This document shows, piece after piece, positions 1 to 10,074 of a stretch of 42,475 nt of DNA. The notes beneath the pieces are model-generated. The model was not told the origin of the DNA and did not search any database. It worked only from the letters and a program-made list of their open reading frames with translations. Position 1 is the stretch's first letter. The number at the start of each line of letters is the position of its first letter. Location: assembly GCA_027593245.1 (NCBI GenBank), contig JAQCJC010000009.1:1-42475 (forward strand), written 5' to 3'. This DNA is from Bacteroidota bacterium (lineage in GTDB: Bacteria > Bacteroidota > Bacteroidia > Flavobacteriales > Flavobacteriaceae). The position numbers and the translations under genes were made by a program.

Positions 1-39
1 TTTTAATTAAATTTAAAACATCATCATAATAAAATTATT

Positions 40-540
40 ATGGAAAAATTATTAGAAGAATTCTCACTTGGATTGTTTGTTTGGCAAACGTTACTTTTTA
101 TTGGGCTTTTATTGCTATTAAAAAAATATGCTTGGGGCCCAATTCTCAGTGCTGTAAATGAGCGAGAGGAAGGCATCAAAAATGCACTTAGTGCAGCCGA
201 TAATGCAAAAAAAGAAATGGAAAATCTTCAAGCAGACAATCAAAAGCTTTTGAAGGAAGCTCGCGCAGAGCGCGAAGCCATGCTTAAAGAAGCGCGCGAA
301 CTCAAAAACAAAATGATTGACGACGCCAAAGTAGAAGCTAAAGACCAGGCCAATAAACTTGTAGCGCAAGCTCAAGCTGCCATAGAAACAGAGAAAAAAG
401 CCGCTATTGCAGATTTGAAAGCACAAGTTGCAGACCTTTCTATTTCTATTGCAGAAAAAGTGTTGGGAGAAGAATTATCAAACAAAGGAAAGCAAGAAAA
501 ATTAGTAGAGTCTATGTTGGACGATACGAGTTTAAACTAA
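40..540 (+). CDS. atpF: ATP synthase F0 subunit b
   Basis: N-terminal TM segment (FSLGLFVWQTLLFIGLLLLLKKYAWGPI) followed by a long charged helix; directly upstream of atpH-atpA-atpG. Confidence 0.96.
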   Translation: MEKLLEEFSLGLFVWQTLLFIGLLLLLKKYAWGPILSAVNEREEGIKNALSAADNAKKEMENLQADNQKLLKEARAEREAMLKEARELKNKMIDDAKVEAKDQANKLVAQAQAAIETEKKAAIADLKAQVADLSISIAEKVLGEELSNKGKQEKLVESMLDDTSLN

Positions 541-546
541 ATATAT

Positions 547-1083
547 ATGTCAGGGACAAGAGCAGCCATTCGATATGCTAAAGCTATTCTAAGCGTAGCA
601 GAGGACAATAAAACATCGGCCCAGATTCAGCAAGACATGAATCAAATTGCTAATGCTATTGCATCTAACCCTGCATTGAACGAAGTTTTGAAATCCCCAG
701 TCGTCAAACTGTCTGAAAAGACAGCTGTTTTGGGTAAACTGTTTTCAAAAATGAACCCAGAAGTAAGGTCTTTATTTAATGTTCTAGCATTGAACAAGCG
801 TGTCGATTTGCTAGAGCAAATTGCACTACAGTTCAATCGATTGTATGATGAGCTTAACAATAAGGAACAAGCAACAGTAACTACTGCAGTGCCCATGACA
901 GAAGCACTCGAAGAAAAGGTGATGGCAAAATTGAAAACATTGTCTAGCAAAGAAGTAACCTTGACCAAAATTGTAGATGAAACCATCCTTGGAGGATTTA
1001 TCTTACGCGTTGGAGATCAGCAGTACAATGCAAGTGTTTCTAACCAATTGAATGAAATAAAAAGTAAATTTATAACAAATTAA
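547..1083 (+). CDS. atpH: ATP synthase F1 subunit delta
   Basis: RYAKAILSVAEDN N-terminus and C-terminal ETILGGFILRVGDQQYNASVSNQL typical of delta/OSCP; position in operon. Confidence 0.96.
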   Translation: MSGTRAAIRYAKAILSVAEDNKTSAQIQQDMNQIANAIASNPALNEVLKSPVVKLSEKTAVLGKLFSKMNPEVRSLFNVLALNKRVDLLEQIALQFNRLYDELNNKEQATVTTAVPMTEALEEKVMAKLKTLSSKEVTLTKIVDETILGGFILRVGDQQYNASVSNQLNEIKSKFITN

Positions 1084-1126
1084 AAACGAACTCATTTTGA
1101 GTTCAATGAGTTAAAAATAGATTAAA

Positions 1127-2704
1127 ATGGCAGATGTAAAAGCAGCTGAAATTTCAGCAATTTTAAAGCAACAACTTTCAGGATTTGAGGCTACTGCTTC
1201 TTTGGATGAAGTAGGAACTGTTCTTACTGTTGGGGATGGAATTGTTCGTGCCTACGGACTTTCCAACGCGCAGTATGGAGAATTAGTTCAATTTGACGGA
1301 GGTCTTGAAGGTATCGTTCTAAACCTTGAAGAAGACAATGTGGGGATTGTACTTTTAGGTACTTCCAAAGTCGTAAGAGAAGGATCGACAGTAAAACGCA
1401 CGGGGCGCATTGCTTCAATCAATGTTGGTGAAGGTATCGTAGGACGTGTTGTTGACACGCTTGGAACACCAATTGACGGGAAAGGTCCAATAGAGGGTGA
1501 TGTTTATGAAATGCCATTGGAAAGAAAAGCGCCTGGAGTTGTATTTCGAGAGCCCGTAACTGAGCCACTTCAAACAGGCATTAAATCTATTGATGCCATG
1601 ATCCCTGTTGGACGTGGACAAAGAGAGCTTGTGATTGGGGACCGTCAAACAGGTAAAACAACAGTTTGTATTGACACCATCCTTAATCAGAAAGAATTTT
1701 TCGATGCAGGTGAGCCAGTGTATTGTATTTATGTTGCTGTTGGACAAAAAGCGTCTACAGTAGCTAACATTGCAAAAACATTAGAAGACAGAGGAGCTTT
1801 GGCTTACACTACAATTGTAGCGGCCAACGCGTCAGACCCTGCGCCAATGCAAGTCTATGCACCATTTGCAGGAGCTGCTATTGGAGAATATTTTAGAGAT
1901 ACTGGTCGACCAGCATTAATTATATACGATGACTTGTCAAAACAAGCGGTAGCTTATCGTGAAGTATCACTATTACTTCGTCGCCCACCAGGACGTGAGG
2001 CTTACCCTGGGGATGTGTTTTACTTACACTCTCGTTTATTAGAGCGCTCGGCAAAAGTTATCAATGATGATACAATTGCAAAAGACATGAACGATTTGCC
2101 AGATTCTCTCAAACCATTGGTAAAAGGAGGAGGATCTTTAACGGCACTTCCAATCATTGAAACACAAGCAGGAGATGTATCAGCTTATATCCCTACCAAC
2201 GTAATTTCGATTACAGACGGTCAGATTTTCTTGGATGGAGATTTATTTAACTCTGGTGTACGTCCAGCAATTAATGTTGGTATTTCGGTATCTCGTGTGG
2301 GTGGTAGTGCGCAAATTAAGTCCATGAAGAAAGTATCTGGAACGCTAAAGCTAGACCAAGCTCAGTTCCGTGAATTGGAAGCCTTTGCAAAATTTGGTTC
2401 TGATTTAGATGCGGTTACACTTAATGTTATTGAAAAAGGGAAACGTAACGTTGAAATATTAAAACAAGCGCAAAATGATCCTTATGCAGTAGAAGATCAA
2501 ATTGCGATTATTTATGCAGGATCGAAAAACTTACTGCGTGATGTTCCTGTAAATAAAGTCAAAGAATTTGAAACTGAGTTTATCGAATTCTTAAAAGCAA
2601 AACACAGTGATGCTTTGGCAACACTAAAATCTGGGAAACTTACCGATGAGGTAACCGATATTTTAACAAAAGTTGCAAAAGATTTATCAGCCAAATACAA
2701 TTAA
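1127..2704 (+). CDS. atpA: ATP synthase F1 subunit alpha
   Basis: Walker [32 protein letters not shown]; 525 aa. Confidence 0.99.
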   Translation: MADVKAAEISAILKQQLSGFEATASLDEVGTVLTVGDGIVRAYGLSNAQYGELVQFDGGLEGIVLNLEEDNVGIVLLGTSKVVREGSTVKRTGRIASINVGEGIVGRVVDTLGTPIDGKGPIEGDVYEMPLERKAPGVVFREPVTEPLQTGIKSIDAMIPVGRGQRELVIGDRQTGKTTVCIDTILNQKEFFDAGEPVYCIYVAVGQKASTVANIAKTLEDRGALAYTTIVAANASDPAPMQVYAPFAGAAIGEYFRDTGRPALIIYDDLSKQAVAYREVSLLLRRPPGREAYPGDVFYLHSRLLERSAKVINDDTIAKDMNDLPDSLKPLVKGGGSLTALPIIETQAGDVSAYIPTNVISITDGQIFLDGDLFNSGVRPAINVGISVSRVGGSAQIKSMKKVSGTLKLDQAQFRELEAFAKFGSDLDAVTLNVIEKGKRNVEILKQAQNDPYAVEDQIAIIYAGSKNLLRDVPVNKVKEFETEFIEFLKAKHSDALATLKSGKLTDEVTDILTKVAKDLSAKYN

Positions 2705-2731
2705 TTTTAAATTAAAGAACTAATTTAAAGC

Positions 2732-3589
2732 ATGGCAAATTTAAAAGAAATAAGAAACAGAATTTCGTCCGTATCGTCTACGATGCAGATTACCAGTGCC
2801 ATGAAAATGGTATCTGCAGCCAAGCTCAAAAAAGCACAAGACGCCATCACAGCGATGCGTCCTTATGCTGATAAATTGACCGAACTACTTCAAAATCTAA
2901 GTGCAACTTTGGACGCCGATAGCGGAAGTAAATTTGCAGATCAACGCGAGGTCAAAAACGTTCTTATTGTTGCCATAACATCTAATAGAGGATTATGTGG
3001 TGCCTTTAATTCTAACATCATAAAACAAGCTAGTCATTTGGCAACAAACTATAAAGATAAAAATGTTTCAGTTGTTGCAATTGGTAAAAAAGCAAACGAC
3101 GCCCTTTCAAAGGAGCATGAAATTTTAGCCAATGAAAGTACTGTTTTTGATGACCTAACTTTTGATAATGTAGCACAAATTGCGGAGTTGTTGATGAAAA
3201 AGTTTGAGGAGGGAAGCGTTGATAAAATTGAACTGGTCTACAACAAGTTTAAAAACGCGGCAACTCAAATTGTAACCACTGAGCAGTTTTTACCGATTGT
3301 TTCTAGTGCTGAAGATGCTAATGCCAATCAAGATTATATTTTTGAGCCTTCAAAAGTAGAGATTGTAGAGACTCTGATTCCAAAATCTTTAAAAACACAA
3401 CTGTTCAAAGCCATTCGTGATAGTTTTGCAAGCGAACACGGCGCACGTATGACCGCCATGCACAAAGCGACCGATAACGCAACAGAGCTTAGAGATCAGC
3501 TTAAATTGACTTACAACAAAGCACGACAAGCCGCTATTACCAATGAAATTTTAGAAATTGTTGGTGGTGCTGAAGCGTTGAATAATTAA
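2732..3589 (+). CDS. atpG: ATP synthase F1 subunit gamma
   Basis: MANLKEIRNRISSVSSTMQITSAMKMVSAAKL N-terminus and TYNKARQAAITNEILEIVGGAEAL C-terminus. Confidence 0.99.
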   Translation: MANLKEIRNRISSVSSTMQITSAMKMVSAAKLKKAQDAITAMRPYADKLTELLQNLSATLDADSGSKFADQREVKNVLIVAITSNRGLCGAFNSNIIKQASHLATNYKDKNVSVVAIGKKANDALSKEHEILANESTVFDDLTFDNVAQIAELLMKKFEEGSVDKIELVYNKFKNAATQIVTTEQFLPIVSSAEDANANQDYIFEPSKVEIVETLIPKSLKTQLFKAIRDSFASEHGARMTAMHKATDNATELRDQLKLTYNKARQAAITNEILEIVGGAEALNN

Positions 3590-3612
3590 GCGTATTATAA
3601 TACATCTATAAG

Positions 3613-3635
3613 CCTCGCATTTGCGGGGTTTTTTT
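3613..3635 (+). terminator. Rho-independent terminator of the atpFHAG operon
   Basis: CCTCGC-ATTT-GCGGGG stem-loop followed by T7, 24 nt after the atpG stop. Confidence 0.88.
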
Positions 3636-3709
3636 GTGGAATGAAGGTTGATTCAATTTTAATAATGGAACTCAAAAAACAGCTTTAATTTTATAATTAA
3701 ATAAAAAAA

Positions 3710-4210
3710 ATGAATTTCAATACTACCTATAAAACTTCACTTCTTTGTTTGTCTTTTTTGTTGGGTTGTAGAACAACAAAATCTACGCTTTTCGTCTCCA
3801 AGTCTCCAATTTCAATAGCAGCGCCTTACTTCCAATCTTGGGTTGCTGGAATTCAAGGCGGCGGTAGTGGGGTCGATGTATTTTTACCTGTAAAAGATCT
3901 AAATAACATAACCCCTGACAGTCTACATTTTAGAGGACAGCGCGTCATAGTAATTTATAAAGATCAACATATTACAGCTCGCTTTCAAACAGCAGACAAC
4001 CAATTGGAAAAAGTGATTTTGAGCAATGAGCCTTTAGCAGAAGCCAACAATATATTACTTCCACTTGGCGATAACTCACCATTTGAGTTGCACAAAAACA
4101 CATGTGTTTTAAGTTACCGCTTGAACAATAAAAGATATTATTATAAAATTTTAGATTTAACAAAGTCCAATTGCACTCCTTATCCTTCTTCACCCCCACC
4201 AACGCATTAA
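3710..4210 (+). CDS. Uncharacterised putative lipoprotein
   Basis: 166 aa with signal peptide and lipobox-like LSFLLGC; no family recognised. Confidence 0.7.
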   Translation: MNFNTTYKTSLLCLSFLLGCRTTKSTLFVSKSPISIAAPYFQSWVAGIQGGGSGVDVFLPVKDLNNITPDSLHFRGQRVIVIYKDQHITARFQTADNQLEKVILSNEPLAEANNILLPLGDNSPFELHKNTCVLSYRLNNKRYYYKILDLTKSNCTPYPSSPPPTH

Positions 4211-4261
4211 TTATTGTATCTGGTCTAAAAAGTGTATTTTTAAGGCCATAAAAGCAATAAC

Positions 4262-5722
4262 TTGGGCATTCTTAAAACTCTTTACAAACAAACGTTTATT
4301 TATGGGCTCGCTACTGTAGTCCCAAAAATGCTAAGCTTTCTTCTTGTGCGTTTACATACCGACAAATCGGTGCTTGAAAATGTAGCCGACTATGGTGATG
4401 TCTCTCTTATCTTTGCCTATTTTGTTTTGTTTAACGTTCTTTTGGCTTATGGAATGGAAACGGCCTTTTTTCGTTTTTTGAATAGTGAACAAAAAAAGAA
4501 AGCCGTACTAAGTACTTCGGCAATTTCGCTTGTGCTCACCTCTACATTGGTTTTAGTTATTGGGTATTTTTTTAGAAACGAGGTTTCAAGGATTACTCAT
4601 ATTGATGCTGATTACATTGTACTCGTCTTATGGATTTTGTTCTTTGATGCCCTGGTAATTATTCCCTTTGCGTATTTAAGAGCTATGGGTAAGCCCATAA
4701 AATATACGGCTTTAAAACTCCTTAATGTGGCTCTAAATTTGGGATTAAATATTGTCCTACTGCTCTTCCTAAAATCTTGGTCTGAATCCTCTGCATTTTG
4801 GACTATATTCTATCGTCCTAATTTCGAAGTGCATTATATATTTATTGCTAATTTAGTGGCCAGCGGAGTTACATTTCTGACCCTAATCTCTTTTTACTTT
4901 AAATTAAATTACAACTTCGATGCTAAACTTTGGAAACAAATGTTGCGTTACGCTTTTCCAGTACTTATTGCCGGAATTGCTTTTTCCATCAATGAGACTT
5001 TTGACCGAATTTTACTTGAGCGCCTTCTTCCAGAAAATTTAGCTAAAGACGCTATTGGAACCTATTCAGCATGCTACAAACTCGCTTTGTTTATGATGCT
5101 TTTTGCTACGGCCTACCGTTTGGGTATCGAGCCTTTCTTTTTCAGCAATGCCAAAGACAAAGACGCCAAAGCTAACTATGCGAAAATCTTAGAATTCTTT
5201 GTCATTTTTGGAGCTTTGATTTTATTAACTGTTGTGGTTTTTGTAGATATTTTAAAGTTAATTCTTATTCCGAATGAAGCTTATTGGGAAGCCATGACTG
5301 TAGTTCCAATTTTGTTACTAGCCTATTTATTTTTGGGGGTTTACCACAACCTTTCAGTATGGTACAAAATTACTGACCGTACCAAATTTGGCGCGTATAT
5401 TTCTATTTTCGGAGCACTCATCACACTTTTGATTAATATCATATTTATCCCAAAATTTGGATATATGGCCTCTGCAATAGCAACGCTTTTTGCTTATGCG
5501 GCTATGGCTTTTACATCATATATTTTGGGTAAAAAATATTACTCTATCCCATATAATCTAAAAAAAATGGGGCTTTATTTGGTCCTGTCTATTATTTTTT
5601 CGGCGCTTTCATTTTATCTATTTAGAGAACAATATTTCATCGGTATTCTTTTTATCTTAATTTTGATGGCTGCCATATGGGTTAAAGAAAAGACTTTTTT
5701 AAAACAACTTGCTAAATCCTAG
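4262..5722 (+). CDS. MOP-superfamily oligosaccharide/polysaccharide flippase (TTG start)
   Basis: 486 aa, about 12-14 hydrophobic TM segments, Wzx-like N-terminus; the only suitable start in frame is TTG at 4262. Confidence 0.85.
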   Translation: MGILKTLYKQTFIYGLATVVPKMLSFLLVRLHTDKSVLENVADYGDVSLIFAYFVLFNVLLAYGMETAFFRFLNSEQKKKAVLSTSAISLVLTSTLVLVIGYFFRNEVSRITHIDADYIVLVLWILFFDALVIIPFAYLRAMGKPIKYTALKLLNVALNLGLNIVLLLFLKSWSESSAFWTIFYRPNFEVHYIFIANLVASGVTFLTLISFYFKLNYNFDAKLWKQMLRYAFPVLIAGIAFSINETFDRILLERLLPENLAKDAIGTYSACYKLALFMMLFATAYRLGIEPFFFSNAKDKDAKANYAKILEFFVIFGALILLTVVVFVDILKLILIPNEAYWEAMTVVPILLLAYLFLGVYHNLSVWYKITDRTKFGAYISIFGALITLLINIIFIPKFGYMASAIATLFAYAAMAFTSYILGKKYYSIPYNLKKMGLYLVLSIIFSALSFYLFREQYFIGILFILILMAAIWVKEKTFLKQLAKS

Positions 5723-5724
5723 TT

Positions 5725-6159
5725 ATGAAGATCAACATCATCAACAAATCCTCAAATGTATTACCACATTATGAAACCATTGCCTCTGCTGGCATGGATT
5801 TACGAGCTCATTTAGAAAATGAGATAGTGCTCCCCCCTATGGAGCGCGTTATAATTCCGACCGGCCTTTTTATGGAGCTTCCTGTTGGCTATGAGGCACA
5901 AGTGCGCCCAAGAAGCGGGTTAGCCGCCAAACATGGTCTTACCGTACTCAATAGCCCCGGCACTGTTGATGCCGATTATAGAGGAGAAATTGGCGTTATT
6001 CTCGTCAATCTTTCCAATACCGCTTTTACCATCAAAAATGGAGAACGTATCGCTCAGATGGTAATTGCTAAACACGATCGTGCCGAGTGGGAAGAAGTTC
6101 AAAGCCTTTCTGATACAAGCCGCGGCACTGGCGGCTTTGGAAGCACAGGGCGTCAATGA
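5725..6159 (+). CDS. dut: dUTP diphosphatase
   Basis: Trimeric dUTPase motifs: [54 protein letters not shown]. Confidence 0.98.
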   Translation: MKINIINKSSNVLPHYETIASAGMDLRAHLENEIVLPPMERVIIPTGLFMELPVGYEAQVRPRSGLAAKHGLTVLNSPGTVDADYRGEIGVILVNLSNTAFTIKNGERIAQMVIAKHDRAEWEEVQSLSDTSRGTGGFGSTGRQ

Positions 6160-7514
6160 TTTGCAAACCCTACATATCAATTTATCTATTCATTCTATTT
6201 TTTAGCTCAGGTACTGCTGCACAAGTCCAAGGCGACAGTTTGATTAATGAAGCTCAATCCAATTTAGAGGTTCAATTTCAAAATAAATTTTATGAAGCTT
6301 TAAAACAAAAAGGGATCGAGAACTACAGCAAAGCCATAGATGCATTTGTATATTGTGCAGAATTATTCCCTGACCGTGCGGTTATTTACTATCAATTAGG
6401 CACACTTTATTTTGTTACGAAGTCCTATGGCCGAGCCGAAAGTAATCTTCAGAAAGCCATAGAGTTAGACCCTAGTAATTTTTGGTACAAGGAACAACTT
6501 TACCAGCTCTATGCAGCTCAAAACAACTTTAATAAAGCCATTTATACCCTAATATCGTTGCTGGACAAAGACCCAATTTATGAAGAAGAGTTAGTGAATT
6601 TGTATGTACGCGCTGGGCGGTTTGAGGAAGCTATTGTACTCATCGAGGCTTTGGACCAACGCTATGGGCACAATGTACTTCGCGATAGGACACGTGTAAA
6701 AATTTACAAGCAAACAGCAAATCAAAACGCGCACATCAGCTTTCTAAAAACAAGACTTAAAGAAGCACCTGAAAATGCACAAAATTTTTTAAATTTAGTT
6801 TATACCTTAAGCGAATACAACAAAGAAAACGAAGCATTTTCTACTGCAAAATTGTTTTTAGAAATGCATCCCAAATCGCACATTGCACACGTTGCATTGT
6901 ATAAGTTTTATTTGAATGCCAAGAACTATGAGCTCGCCATAGCTTCAATGAAGATAGTCACGGGGAGTAATATTTTAGAGCCTCATTTGAAAGTTAAGGT
7001 ACTGAGTGACTTTATGCAATTTGTACAAAAAAACCCTGAGTATAAAAATGTTTTAATTGAAGTGCAACCCGCTCAATCTTTAGACACTTCAAAACGTTCA
7101 AATAGAGATTGGGCTAAATATTACCAACACCAAAATAAATTTGAACAAGCAGTTGAATATTATAAAAAAGCATTAGTAGATGCCCCGGACGATCTTCAGT
7201 TAATCAAAGCATTAGCAAAGCTTTATTTGGATACAAACCAATACGCTTCTGCTGTAGAATTTACTTTAGAAAAGGCGGAGTTATTTCCAACTCAAATTGA
7301 ACTATATTTGATTTGCAGCCAATCCCAATTGGCGTTAAAGCAAATAGATGATGCACTTGTAACTTTAGAAATAGGGCTGGACTACATTTTCGAGGATAAT
7401 GAATTAGCAGCTCAATACTATTTACTAATGGCGAATATTCACAAAATAAAAAACAATATTAAAAAAGCTAAAACGTTTAGCAATAAAGCTGAGGCAATTC
7501 AATTGAAGCAATGA
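6156..7514 (+). CDS. Secreted/periplasmic TPR-repeat protein
   Basis: N-terminal signal peptide and multiple TPR motifs (e.g. [32 protein letters not shown]); overlaps dut by 4 nt (ATGA). Confidence 0.85.
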   Translation: MICKPYISIYLFILFFSSGTAAQVQGDSLINEAQSNLEVQFQNKFYEALKQKGIENYSKAIDAFVYCAELFPDRAVIYYQLGTLYFVTKSYGRAESNLQKAIELDPSNFWYKEQLYQLYAAQNNFNKAIYTLISLLDKDPIYEEELVNLYVRAGRFEEAIVLIEALDQRYGHNVLRDRTRVKIYKQTANQNAHISFLKTRLKEAPENAQNFLNLVYTLSEYNKENEAFSTAKLFLEMHPKSHIAHVALYKFYLNAKNYELAIASMKIVTGSNILEPHLKVKVLSDFMQFVQKNPEYKNVLIEVQPAQSLDTSKRSNRDWAKYYQHQNKFEQAVEYYKKALVDAPDDLQLIKALAKLYLDTNQYASAVEFTLEKAELFPTQIELYLICSQSQLALKQIDDALVTLEIGLDYIFEDNELAAQYYLLMANIHKIKNNIKKAKTFSNKAEAIQLKQ

Positions 7515-8272
7515 AGAACATTTTAATTAGTTTAATTGTATGTGTACTTTTTGGATGTAAAAGCAGCCAGCCCCTTTCCTCTACCACAAGGCTTAACCCT
7601 AAACTAAAGGCGAAACAGATCTTAAAAGCCCATAACAAGGAAAATGCAGATTTTACGACCTTGCAATCCCGTGTAAAAATAGAATTGATTCAGGGTGACC
7701 AATCCCAATCCCACACCGTTAGCTTACGCATGGAACATAATAAAACCATTTGGATTAATGCTTTTTTGAATATGGTTAGGCTAAAAATCACCCCTGAAAG
7801 AGTGCAAATGTACAACAAGCTCGACCGCACCTATTTCGATGGAGATTTCTCCTTTATAAAGGACTTATTAGGGGTAGAACTTACTTTCTCAAATATAGAA
7901 AACTTAATCCTCGGGGATGCGCTATTTAAGCACAAGCCCAATGCCTTAAAAAGACAACCCCACCCAAAGGCTTACGCTCTAACACCAAAGGAACAACACC
8001 CTTTGTACGATCTGTTTTATAGGATCAACCCTAGCTATTTTAAAATAGACGTCCAAGAAGTTTCTCAGCCGTTAAGCAACAGAATGTTGAACGTGTTTTA
8101 CCAAGAGTTTCAAGAAATTGAACAACAGATTTTACCACAAAAAATTTCAATTAAACTAATCGAAAATCAAAAGGAAACCACCTTGAAAATGAATTTTAAA
8201 TCCGTAAGTTTGAACCAGCCTTTACGGTTTCCTTTCAAGTTTCCGTCTGGGTTTAAACCGATTGACTTCTGA
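7511..8272 (+). CDS. DUF4292-type lipoprotein, LolA/LolB-like in appearance
   Basis: Lipobox VCVLFGC; pattern TIWINAFLNMVRLKITPERVQMYNKLDRTYFDGDFSFI; 4-nt overlap with the preceding ORF. Confidence 0.72.
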   Translation: MKNILISLIVCVLFGCKSSQPLSSTTRLNPKLKAKQILKAHNKENADFTTLQSRVKIELIQGDQSQSHTVSLRMEHNKTIWINAFLNMVRLKITPERVQMYNKLDRTYFDGDFSFIKDLLGVELTFSNIENLILGDALFKHKPNALKRQPHPKAYALTPKEQHPLYDLFYRINPSYFKIDVQEVSQPLSNRMLNVFYQEFQEIEQQILPQKISIKLIENQKETTLKMNFKSVSLNQPLRFPFKFPSGFKPIDF

Positions 8273-9501
8273 TGCATTACAAGACAAGATATATAACCTT
8301 TATTTTTTTCAGCCTGTTTGCGCTAAGTCATTTTGGCCTACACGCTCAAACTAAGCGTCAGTTACAGCTTGAAGAGCGCCGTCGGGAGTTACAGCAAGAA
8401 ATCAGGCAGATTACAAATTTGTTATTTACAGGTAAAAAGGAAGAAAAATCGGTTGTTAGTGTAGTGGAAGATTTAAATTATAAAATTAGTGTTCGTAAAA
8501 ATCTAATGCGCATCACTAACCAACAAGCTAATTTGTTGACTCGTGAGATCACCAGCAATCAAAGTGAGATTTCTAAGAGACGGGATCGACTTAAGGTTTT
8601 AAAAGATGACTACGGAAATATGATTGTTAAATCATACAAAAATAGAGCCAATCAAAATAAACTCATGTTCTTGTTATCCTCCTCCAATTTTCAGCAGGCA
8701 TATAGGCGATTGCAGTACATAAAGCAGTATGCTGATTACCAAAAGGAACAGGCTATAATCATAAAAGAAGAAACGGAAAAACTAAAGCAATTGAATCAGG
8801 ACTTATTGGTCCAAAAAAAGGAAAAACAGAAATTAGTTGCCGAGAACAAGGCTGCAAAATTAATTTTAGATAAAGAGCTAAAAGCTCAAGAAACACTTAT
8901 AAATTCGATCCAAAAGAACCTCTCTAAATTTACTGCACAGATAAAACTTAAACAAAAAGAGTCAGAAAAACTAGATCGAGAAATCCAGAAATTAATTCGA
9001 GAGGCCATTGCTGCCTCAAATAGAAAAGCAGGAAAATCTACAAAACGAGCAACCTTTTCGCTGACTCCAGAGCAGAAAATATTGGCGGCCAATTTTACTT
9101 CTAATAAAGGTAAATTGCCCTGGCCAGTAGCCAGTGGAGTTGTTAAAATGCGTTATGGCACTAACCCTTCGCCAATTGATCCAACAATAAAGATCCAAAG
9201 TAATGGAGTTCGGATTGCGACCAACAAAGGCGAGCAGGTACGGGCTGTTTTTGAGGGGACTGTTCAAGGGATAATGACCCCGAAAAACGGCAACAATGCG
9301 ATTATGATTCGCCATGGCAACTATATTACAGTTTATAAAAACTTGTCTAAGTTCTATGTTAATAAAGGGGATAAGGTCAGTACAAAACAAGTTATTGGGG
9401 AAGTCATTACCAATAAAAGTACGGGGGATTCAATCTTAAGTTTTGGCATTTATAAAGACAGTTCTATCCAAAATCCTTCGCATTGGATTTATAGACTATA
9501 A
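8272..9501 (+). CDS. EnvC-like murein hydrolase activator: coiled coil plus degenerate LytM/M23 domain
   Basis: Signal peptide, long coiled coil, C-terminal LytM fold (LPWPVASGVVKMRYG...GVRIATNKGEQVRAVFEGTV...NPSHWI). Confidence 0.9.
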   Translation: MHYKTRYITFIFFSLFALSHFGLHAQTKRQLQLEERRRELQQEIRQITNLLFTGKKEEKSVVSVVEDLNYKISVRKNLMRITNQQANLLTREITSNQSEISKRRDRLKVLKDDYGNMIVKSYKNRANQNKLMFLLSSSNFQQAYRRLQYIKQYADYQKEQAIIIKEETEKLKQLNQDLLVQKKEKQKLVAENKAAKLILDKELKAQETLINSIQKNLSKFTAQIKLKQKESEKLDREIQKLIREAIAASNRKAGKSTKRATFSLTPEQKILAANFTSNKGKLPWPVASGVVKMRYGTNPSPIDPTIKIQSNGVRIATNKGEQVRAVFEGTVQGIMTPKNGNNAIMIRHGNYITVYKNLSKFYVNKGDKVSTKQVIGEVITNKSTGDSILSFGIYKDSSIQNPSHWIYRL

Positions 9502-9504
9502 AGG

Positions 9505-10020
9505 TTACTTGCTCTCAAAAAGCGCTTTGAGTTCTGTTGCGTCTTTAGCTTTAATTTTTCCAGCCAACACCAAGCTTAATTGTCGGCGACGTAATGCTCC
9601 ATCAAAACGATTTTTTTCTTGATCCGTTTCGGGGATTAGTTCGGGTATGCGAACAGGCTTTCTTTGCTCGTCTACCGCCACAAATGTAAAAATAGCTTCA
9701 TTTGCTTTTATTGGGGCATTAAAATTATTGTCTGTATACCATACGTCCAGATATACCTCCATAGAACTATTGAATGCGCGGGATACTTTAGCTTCTATGG
9801 TCACAATACTTCCCAGCGGAATGGCATGATTAAAGGCCACGTGATTTACAGAAGCTGTAACTACAATCTGTTCAGAATGACGCTGCGCTGTAATACTTGC
9901 GGCACGGTCCATGCGCGCCAATAGTTCTCCCCCAAAAAGGGTGTTGATTGCATTTGTTTCGCTGGGCAATACCAGATCTGTAACAATGGTTTTAGAATTG
10001 GAAGGGTGTTTTGCAGTCAT
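9505..10020 (-). CDS. Acyl-CoA thioesterase (hotdog fold)
   Basis: TNAINTLFGGELLARMDRAASITAQRH, VNHVAFNHAIPLGSIVTIEAKV; start set to MTAKHPSNSK because a promoter-like motif lies inside the longer ORF. Confidence 0.88.
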   Translation of the reverse strand: MTAKHPSNSKTIVTDLVLPSETNAINTLFGGELLARMDRAASITAQRHSEQIVVTASVNHVAFNHAIPLGSIVTIEAKVSRAFNSSMEVYLDVWYTDNNFNAPIKANEAIFTFVAVDEQRKPVRIPELIPETDQEKNRFDGALRRRQLSLVLAGKIKAKDATELKALFESK

Positions 10021-10039
10021 AGTATAATGTTCTATGAAA

Positions 10040-10047
10040 CAAAGGTA
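10040..10047 (-). promoter_or_regulatory. Bacteroidota-type -7 element TACCTTTG for the thioesterase gene
   Basis: Reverse complement of CAAAGGTA; matches TAnnTTTG, about 20 nt upstream of the proposed ATG at 10020. Confidence 0.5.
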
Positions 10048-10074
10048 CAATTATAGAATTATATCTAGAATTTA

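Noticed and set aside
1415-1747. 110-aa minus-strand ORF
   Set aside because: Antisense to atpA, a highly conserved coding sequence
9016-9390. 124-aa minus-strand ORF
   Set aside because: Antisense to the LytM domain of the EnvC-like protein; no supporting motif
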